NCBI GenBank assembly: GCA_027886785.1
Contig: JAPCJV010000135.1
Span: 1 to 5,952, forward strand
DNA length: 5,952 nucleotides
Origin: Nitrososphaerota archaeon
Lineage (GTDB): Archaea; Thermoproteota; Nitrososphaeria; Nitrososphaerales; CADDZS01
Reading direction: 5' to 3'
Below, in pieces: positions 1 to 4,399 of this stretch (position 1 is the stretch's first letter; every line of letters starts with the position of its first letter). The notes beneath the pieces were generated by a model that did no database searches, was not told the origin of the DNA, and worked only from the letters and a program-made list of their open reading frames with translations. A program made the translations under genes and the position numbers.

Positions 1-212
1 AAAAGTTTCCTTTCTTTGATCTTCCAAATTTCATAGGTAATCCGCATGATTCTGGCGTGGTGCCTGAGACAGAAGAACTCGCCCTGCTGAGCTCCATTGA
101 AAATATCGGGAGATATGTGAGAAAGGAGCCGCTGAAGGGTCTCATGGATGGAAACGAGTATATTGGTCTGGGCGCCCTAATTAGCAAACAAAGGGAGAAG
201 TACGCAAAATAG
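1..212 (+). CDS. D-isomer-specific 2-hydroxyacid dehydrogenase, C-terminal fragment (5' end outside window)
   Basis: Only the last 69 codons are present; the frame begins at base 3 and ends at TAG 210-212. The stretch FDLPNFIGNPHDSGVVPE matches the family block in which the catalytic histidine sits in a 'PH' dipeptide after 'LPNV' (typically LPNVxxTPHxxG). The following helix, ENIGRYVRKEPLKGLMD, matches the usual 'NIxRYLxGEPLxNVVD' tail that closes the catalytic domain. Family members use NAD(P)H to interconvert 2-oxoacids and D-2-hydroxyacids in the cytosol (phosphoglycerate, glyoxylate or lactate dehydrogenases). The NAD-binding Rossmann domain lies upstream of the window, so the substrate cannot be assigned. 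GNPHDSG in place of the commoner TPHxAG hints at a divergent subgroup. The family call is fairly sure; the specific enzyme is unknown. Confidence 0.8.
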   Translation, partial: KFPFFDLPNFIGNPHDSGVVPETEELALLSSIENIGRYVRKEPLKGLMDGNEYIGLGALISKQREKYAK

Positions 213-235
213 CTTTTCTGTCTCCAGAATTTTTT
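213..235 (+). terminator. T-rich tract after the dehydrogenase gene, possible archaeal terminator
   Basis: Directly after the TAG stop there is a TTTT run (214-217), then a six-T run at 230-235. Archaeal RNA polymerase commonly terminates at such U-tracts without a hairpin, and no stem precedes these. This is inference from base composition only. Confidence 0.35.
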
Positions 236-245
236 CGTATAAAGA
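236..245 (+). promoter_or_regulatory. Probable TATA box of the membrane-protein gene (CGTATAAAGA)
   Basis: GTATAAAG is the best TATA-like element in the 48-bp gap. Its centre (about 240) is 20-21 bases before TTG 261 and about 35 bases before the in-frame TTG 276. A transcript starting about 25 bases downstream would begin at or just after 261, so the RNA would be leaderless or have a very short leader. Confidence 0.45.
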
Positions 246-260
246 GTCGGTACAGTCTAA

Positions 261-926
261 TTGAAAGATAAGAAATTGATCGAGCCCAAAGCGTTGTCCA
301 CTCTGATCAGCATGCTCGACGGGTACGCGGCGCTCTCCGTGGTGGATCCGACGAAGATCCAGAGAATCATCAAGAAAAATTCTGATGATACAGACCTCGC
401 TTCTATTTGGAAAGAAGTTTCTCGGGATGTGGACGACATTGCTTCTCTGCCATCAGAATCCGAACAGGCAATGAAAAAGTCGAAGACGCTCGGCATCCTA
501 AGACCGGTCATCATGTTTCTCGGATTGATTGTTTTTACGATCTATTTTGTTCTGCTTGGATCCGGCGTGATGCGAAATCTGGGTCAGTACGGAATTTACG
601 TGTTCCTCGGTGGATTCATTGCCGCGTACTTTGTCGGTTTCATCGTGTATTACCTCTTGAATCGCCAATTGACTCGCGTTGTGAATACCTACTATGAGAG
701 ACACATGGGAGAGATTGCGAGACAAAGAAGGCACATCAAAATCGTAAATCAAAGATTGATTGACAAGCTCGCGATGACCGTGCGATCCCATGATTACAAT
801 CCTGATAGGTACAAGTTTTCATTATTTCACAACGATTATGCAAACATCAATGTGATCGCCGAGGACAAAAATCAAATTTACAGAGTGACGGTCAAAGGCA
901 AATCTCTCAAAAAAGAGACAGATTGA
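261..926 (+). CDS. Two-helix membrane protein of unknown function
   Basis: I do not recognise this 221-residue protein. It has a charged soluble N-terminal part (residues 1-79), then two strongly hydrophobic segments at about 80-100 (ILRPVIMFLGLIVFTIYFVL) and 111-133 (GIYVFLGGFIAAYFVGFIVY and onward). A basic linker (RQRRHIK, about 155-160) and a C-terminal soluble tail of about 85 residues follow. The positive charges (KKSK before helix 1; R and K after helix 2) suggest that both termini are cytoplasmic with a short outside loop of about 10 residues. There is no signal peptide or catalytic motif. A TAA stop sits immediately before TTG 261, so this is the earliest possible start; TTG 276 or ATG 312 are alternatives, and no Shine-Dalgarno decides between them. 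It lies 95 bp before the CBS-domain gene on the same strand. A role as a small envelope or anchoring protein is possible but unproven. Confidence 0.75.
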   Translation: MKDKKLIEPKALSTLISMLDGYAALSVVDPTKIQRIIKKNSDDTDLASIWKEVSRDVDDIASLPSESEQAMKKSKTLGILRPVIMFLGLIVFTIYFVLLGSGVMRNLGQYGIYVFLGGFIAAYFVGFIVYYLLNRQLTRVVNTYYERHMGEIARQRRHIKIVNQRLIDKLAMTVRSHDYNPDRYKFSLFHNDYANINVIAEDKNQIYRVTVKGKSLKKETD

Positions 927-949
927 GCCTCCCCCCCGAGTAATTTTAG

Positions 950-973
950 GAAATTCTATTCAAATTGAATTTC
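950..973. repeat. Nested inverted repeats in the gap before the CBS-domain gene
   Basis: Two mutually exclusive inverted repeats share one centre. GAAATTC (950-956) pairs with GAATTTC (967-973) across a 10-base loop. Inside them ATTCAA (958-963) mirrors TTGAAT (965-970) around one base. They lie 50-70 bases upstream of TTG 1022, beyond the core promoter. They could be an operator for a dimeric regulator or part of the termination region of the upstream gene, but AT-rich DNA produces such palindromes fairly often. Confidence 0.3.
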
Positions 974-990
974 TTGCCCAGTTTTGAGAG

Positions 991-1018
991 CTGTAAAATC
1001 TAACCAGTTTCTTAAATA
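991..1018 (+). promoter_or_regulatory. Two candidate TATA boxes for the CBS-domain gene
   Basis: CTGTAAAATC (991-1000) is centred about 26 bases before TTG 1022, which is ideal for a leaderless transcript starting at that codon. CTTAAATA (1011-1018) is the closer match to an archaeal TATA box. It would place transcription start near 1036-1041, downstream of TTG 1022, and force initiation at TTG 1049 or TTG 1067. The sequence alone does not settle which is used. Confidence 0.4.
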
Positions 1019-1021
1019 GGT

Positions 1022-2209
1022 TTGACTCGAATCCGACGTGAAACCGGTTTGTCCGACAAAACGGGATTGCTTAGAATTTCTGATTATCCTCTGGAACCTG
1101 TTGTGACTTTCGATCCCTCCGACACGGTCTCTCGACTCATTGGTAATCTAAAAGAGACGAAATCGTACGAGGGATTTGTCGAAGAGAAAACTCGAACGAG
1201 CTCAGTTAGCATGCGGGACATTTTGGATGTGGATAATGTGGTAACTACAAAACTTTCGACGATTATGTCTCTCGTTCCGAGACTCAACATGGGAGATTCA
1301 GCTCTTTTCTCTGCCAAGTTAATGTTTGAACACAGAATCAGATCGCTTCCGGTTTACTCGAACGGAAAGATACAGGGCAAAATTTCCTCGATCGCCATAA
1401 CCAAGTCCTTCGTGGAATCCACCGGCTCCCAACATTCTCTCAAGGAAATCATGACTCCCGATCCGATTTCAGTAGTACCGTCTGACGCCGCCGCAAAGGC
1501 GAGGAGCATCATGATGAGGAGAAAAATTGATCAGCTGCCGATTCTCGAGACAACAAAGCTTATCGGAGCAATCACCTCGGACGCGCTCGTGTTCAGCATG
1601 CTTCTCCCGGAGGTGGAGCGAGAAAACAAGGGAACGAACCGAAAAGGAAGGTTCACGAACACTGTTTCTAGCCTAGCGGGGGAAACCAAGACGACAGGTG
1701 ACGTCAAAGAATCACTTTCGAAGGTTCTGCGAAACATGCTCAAAATGTCCACAAATTACTCACTCATTCTGGATGGGGGAGAGGTTAGGGGCATTGTAAC
1801 TTTCAGAGACTTTTTGAAAATCGTTCCTTTCGGCGGTGCAAAGGAACCGATTCCCGTTACGATCATTGGTTTGCCGGAAAATCCGCTGGAAGCTGAATTA
1901 GTAAAGTCGAAGTTTACAGAGGCAGTTCAACAACTGAGGATGATGGATCCAACTGTAACTGATGTAAGAGCTGTCATAAAGAACAAGATGATAAATTCTC
2001 AGAGGATGCTCCATCAGGTTCATGTATTTGCAGACTCTACTGAATGGCACGAAAGTTACGAGGCCGAGGGGTACGATATTTCGAAAGTTTTTGCCGAGAT
2101 AATTAGCTGGATAAAGCGGATTGCGTCGAGACACGATGTAAAACCCGACAGAATCAAGCGCAAAACTTCGAGACGGTATGGAGCCCCGGAAGAGCTTGTT
2201 GAAGAATGA
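1022..2209 (+). CDS. Four-CBS-domain protein with C-terminal S30AE/HPF-like domain, putative ribosome hibernation factor
   Basis: This 395-residue soluble protein appears to carry four CBS repeats: about 18-80 (ISDYPLEPVVTFDPSDTVSR), 86-133 (LPVYSNGKIQGKISS), 139-197 (LKEIMTPDPISVVPSDAAAK; IDQLPILETTKLIGAITSD) and 216-270 (SLILDGGEVRGIVTFRDF). CBS pairs (Bateman modules) commonly bind AMP, ADP, ATP or S-adenosylmethionine. Residues about 277-372 look different, with predicted order strand (IPVTIIGL), helix (LEAELVKSKFTEAVQQLR), strand (TDVRAVIKN), strand (LHQVHVFAD), strand (WHESYEAEGY) and helix (ISKVFAEIISWIKRIASR). That is the beta-alpha-beta-beta-beta-alpha order of the S30AE/HPF/RaiA fold, and the 'EAEGYDISKVFAEI' segment resembles the bacterial 'AEAEGDDMYAAID' block. 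A basic tail (RIKRKTSRR) could contact RNA. I infer a nucleotide-gated ribosome-binding factor. TTG 1022 is the first possible start, since an in-frame TAA lies at 1013-1015. TTG 1067 would begin MLRISDYP, close to where CBS1 starts. CBS assignment is secure; the HPF-like reading is moderate. Confidence 0.85.
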   Translation: MTRIRRETGLSDKTGLLRISDYPLEPVVTFDPSDTVSRLIGNLKETKSYEGFVEEKTRTSSVSMRDILDVDNVVTTKLSTIMSLVPRLNMGDSALFSAKLMFEHRIRSLPVYSNGKIQGKISSIAITKSFVESTGSQHSLKEIMTPDPISVVPSDAAAKARSIMMRRKIDQLPILETTKLIGAITSDALVFSMLLPEVERENKGTNRKGRFTNTVSSLAGETKTTGDVKESLSKVLRNMLKMSTNYSLILDGGEVRGIVTFRDFLKIVPFGGAKEPIPVTIIGLPENPLEAELVKSKFTEAVQQLRMMDPTVTDVRAVIKNKMINSQRMLHQVHVFADSTEWHESYEAEGYDISKVFAEIISWIKRIASRHDVKPDRIKRKTSRRYGAPEELVEE

Positions 2210-2257
2210 AAAACTAAGCTATCAAACGATCTACAGACTTTCGAAAATCAGATTTTT
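2210..2257. terminator. Convergent intergenic gap with short AT-rich inverted repeat, possible bidirectional terminator
   Basis: Only 38 bases separate the two convergent stop codons. AAAATC (2244-2249) mirrors GATTTT (2251-2256) around one base and runs into five Ts on the plus strand, overlapping the stop codon (TCA 2248-2250) of the minus-strand gene. On either strand it gives a short A/U stem or simply a U-tract, which suits archaeal U-rich termination. The stem is weak. Confidence 0.3.
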
Positions 2258-4281
2258 GATCCAGTCACGAATCCGTCCTCGATCGCCGAAACTATTTTTC
2301 CACCGGCGATTCGGCAGTCTCCGATCTCATATACCTCCTTGTGAAGCTCCCTTGCGATACTGACCAGCGAATTATTCTGCTTTCGCCCAGTGAAAAAAAC
2401 TACTTCATCTACCTCGATGCTAGTTTCTTCACCGGTGGGAATATCGTACACAACTACTCTCTTTTCAGTGTCCACTTCTATCCTCCTTACCCAAGAATAA
2501 GTCATGCAGCGAACCTGATTCTGCTTTAAACTCCGCACGGTGAAAATCAAAGAGTTGTAGTCGTTCATTTCTGGAGCGATCTCAGTCTGCGGAGTTACGA
2601 ACGTAATTTCGGATGCGCCATTCCTAGCCAGCATTTGACATGCGCCGGGTCCTTGGAGATACGGAGTGCTGTCAGCAACGAGGAATTTCCTCCCTGCCAT
2701 TTGGACTTGCCTCGTCAAAACTTCATCTATTGAGCGACTGTTTGCTTCTTTCCATCCCGGAACTTCTTGGAAGGAAAGCATCTGTATTCCGGTTCTGATA
2801 GGAGTTGAACCTGTAGCTATGATCACCGCATCCGGTTTTTCTTCTTCCTCTATGAGAAATCTGAGCACCTCTTCTGATTCTGGGACCTCTTTGTTGAATT
2901 CGATCCTTACCCTCAGAGTCTTCAGCTGGGCTTCCAACCAGGTGACAATTGAGCTAATGTCGGATCTTCCGGGGACGAGTTTTCCAATGTTCACCTGCCC
3001 TCCAGCCTTGGTTTCTTTTTCGTAAACGACCACATCGTGTCCTCTCATGGCGGCGACGCGCGCTGCCTCGAGACCAGCAGGCCCCGCCCCGATCACCAGT
3101 ACTTTCTTTTTCACTTGGGCGCGACCTAACTTGGTTTCATTTCTTTCCAGTTCTCTGCCAACGGCAGCATTAACAGAACACCTCATCGGGAAATCGTGGG
3201 CTGCAGATCTTCCCCAGCATCCCTCCAAAGTTCCAATACAGGCCCGGACATCTTCGATTTTCCCTTCCAGGACTTTCTTGGGAAGGTACGGATCGGCGAT
3301 GAGGGCTCTAGTCATTCCGACGAAATCTGCCTGTCCCTTTTCAAGAATCGTTTCGGCAATTAGGGCGTCAGTTATTCTTCCCGCGAGCCCAATCTTTGTC
3401 TTCTTCACCGCGGCCTTAATCGGTTCAGAAAGGTACGTCCCGTACCCGGGCGGTTCGTAAAGGGGTTCGGTCTGCAGGGCGTTCTGATCTAACACTTCGT
3501 AGTTATACATCGACCCCCGATCCACGTTGATAAAATCCAGCCGCCCGTCGAGAGCCATCGCGATTTTCGCCGCGTAGTCCGGGGTTACGCCTCCCTCAAT
3601 CTTTTCATCGGCGCAAAGCCTCATACCGAGAGCAAGAGAGTCCCCAATGGTACCTTTCAGAATTTCGATCAGCTCGAAAAGAAACCGGAGGCGGTTTTCG
3701 AAACTCCCGCCGTACTGATCATTTCGCCGGTTCATTAAGGGAGAGTAAAAGTGCTCAATCATAGCCCCGTGAGAACCGTGGAGATCCACCCCGTCAAATT
3801 CTCCCTCCCTGACGTACCGCGCGGCTACGGCAAATCCTTCCTGGATTTCGTGGATATCAGCGATGGTGAGCTCGTTGAGATTCAATCCTGTTTCGAAGGG
3901 GACGCTGGAGACCGGCCCAAAGAGAAAAGTCCACGCAGCGACCTCCATGAAGATTTTCGCATCGTACTCGTGGACCACGTTTGCCAGTTTCTTTAGCCCC
4001 GGTACGATCTCGGGCTTATTCACCATGGGCCAGGTTTTTTTGTTGTCATATTCCCACTCCGGATAAAGAATTCCGGTCGGCGCTTTGATGTAAATCTGGG
4101 AAACTTCAAGGAGTCCTGCTCCACCGCGGGCCCTCTCTCGATAGTATTCGAGTAGTGTGTCCGTGGGAAGACCATCTCGAAAAAAATGATTCGAGTGGGG
4201 CGGGAGCTGAATCCGGTTCTTTATTCGGACTGGGCCGAGCTCAATGGGAGAAAAAAGCTTCTCGAACATTTTCCAATTCAT
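2248..4281 (-). CDS. NADH:flavin oxidoreductase of the trimethylamine dehydrogenase / 2,4-dienoyl-CoA reductase family
   Basis: This 677-residue protein is close to the length of FadH (about 670) and a little shorter than trimethylamine dehydrogenase (TMADH, about 730). Residues 6-345 form an Old-Yellow-Enzyme FMN barrel: LFSPIELGPVRIKNRI, DGVDLHGSHGAMIEHF (163-178), NRRNDQYGGSFENRLRF (184-200) and GRITDALIAE (301-310). A cysteine-rich linker follows (C348, C355, C368). Then comes a dinucleotide-binding domain with VLVIGAGPAGLEAA (394-407) and GGQVN, and a second Rossmann-like segment (FLVADSTPYLQGPGACQMLA, 533-552). It ends with EIGDCRIAGGKIVSAIEDG, typical of the family. GRITD, Cys-x12-Cys and the second Rossmann segment fit TMADH better than E. 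coli FadH. Oddities: TMADH's flavin-linking Cys30 is Ser30, the usual HGxHGY tyrosine is Ala173, and one of four expected cluster cysteines is Thr351. Reduction of an enoyl/dienoyl-CoA or oxidation of an amine or other small substrate is possible; the divergent acyl-CoA ligase favours lipid use. ATG 4281 is the first start; ATG 4269 (MFEKLFSPIE) matches family N-termini equally well. Confidence 0.88.
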   Translation of the reverse strand: MNWKMFEKLFSPIELGPVRIKNRIQLPPHSNHFFRDGLPTDTLLEYYRERARGGAGLLEVSQIYIKAPTGILYPEWEYDNKKTWPMVNKPEIVPGLKKLANVVHEYDAKIFMEVAAWTFLFGPVSSVPFETGLNLNELTIADIHEIQEGFAVAARYVREGEFDGVDLHGSHGAMIEHFYSPLMNRRNDQYGGSFENRLRFLFELIEILKGTIGDSLALGMRLCADEKIEGGVTPDYAAKIAMALDGRLDFINVDRGSMYNYEVLDQNALQTEPLYEPPGYGTYLSEPIKAAVKKTKIGLAGRITDALIAETILEKGQADFVGMTRALIADPYLPKKVLEGKIEDVRACIGTLEGCWGRSAAHDFPMRCSVNAAVGRELERNETKLGRAQVKKKVLVIGAGPAGLEAARVAAMRGHDVVVYEKETKAGGQVNIGKLVPGRSDISSIVTWLEAQLKTLRVRIEFNKEVPESEEVLRFLIEEEEKPDAVIIATGSTPIRTGIQMLSFQEVPGWKEANSRSIDEVLTRQVQMAGRKFLVADSTPYLQGPGACQMLARNGASEITFVTPQTEIAPEMNDYNSLIFTVRSLKQNQVRCMTYSWVRRIEVDTEKRVVVYDIPTGEETSIEVDEVVFFTGRKQNNSLVSIARELHKEVYEIGDCRIAGGKIVSAIEDGFVTGSKI

Positions 4282-4297
4282 TGCAATTTTACAACAG

Positions 4298-4308
4298 TTA
4301 AAAAGTAG
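4298..4308 (-). promoter_or_regulatory. Probable TATA box of the flavin oxidoreductase gene
   Basis: Read on the minus strand, TACTTTTTAAC lies about 22 bases before ATG 4281 and about 34 before ATG 4269. A second weaker box, TGTAAAAT (complement of 4286-4293), lies about 21 bases before ATG 4269. Either fits a leaderless or near-leaderless archaeal transcript. No ribosome-binding site precedes either ATG. Confidence 0.4.
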
Positions 4309-4364
4309 GGCGTTAGCTGCGCCGGATTCACCCCCCGAATTTCCTCACATTTCTATTCAAAATC

Positions 4365-4376
4365 TTCTTATTTACC
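4365..4376 (+). promoter_or_regulatory. Probable TATA box of the acyl-CoA ligase gene (TTCTTATTTACC)
   Basis: CTTATTTAC is centred near 4370, about 30 bases before ATG 4400. This would give a leader of only a few bases. The upstream bases are A-rich (CAAAATC), as in a BRE-like context. Evidence is position and composition only. Confidence 0.45.
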
Positions 4377-4399
4377 CCAATGCCTCGCACCATCAAGGA

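Larger units (their letters stand above)
4282..4399. promoter_or_regulatory. Divergent promoter region between oxidoreductase and acyl-CoA ligase genes
   Basis: A 118-bp gap separates two divergent genes and must contain both promoters. It holds A/T-rich boxes for each direction, a C6 run (4331-4336) and a central stretch of about 55 bases between the two TATA-like boxes where a shared regulator could bind. The only symmetric elements I see are short: GGCG (4309-4312) with CGCC (4320-4323), and ATTC (4326-4329) with GAAT (4337-4340). Neither is strong enough to call an operator. Confidence 0.5.

Noticed and set aside
2666..3460. Open frames of 119 and 137 codons on the plus strand opposite the oxidoreductase gene.
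   Set aside because: They are antisense to an intact, well-conserved coding frame and their translations show no recognisable domains.
4309..4323. GGCG/CGCC inverted repeat in the divergent promoter, considered as an operator.
   Set aside because: Four-base arms with a seven-base spacer are too short to distinguish from chance.
4393..4399. AAGGA just before ATG 4400, considered as a Shine-Dalgarno sequence.
   Set aside because: It directly abuts the start codon, far too close for ribosome positioning, and the other genes also lack such sites.
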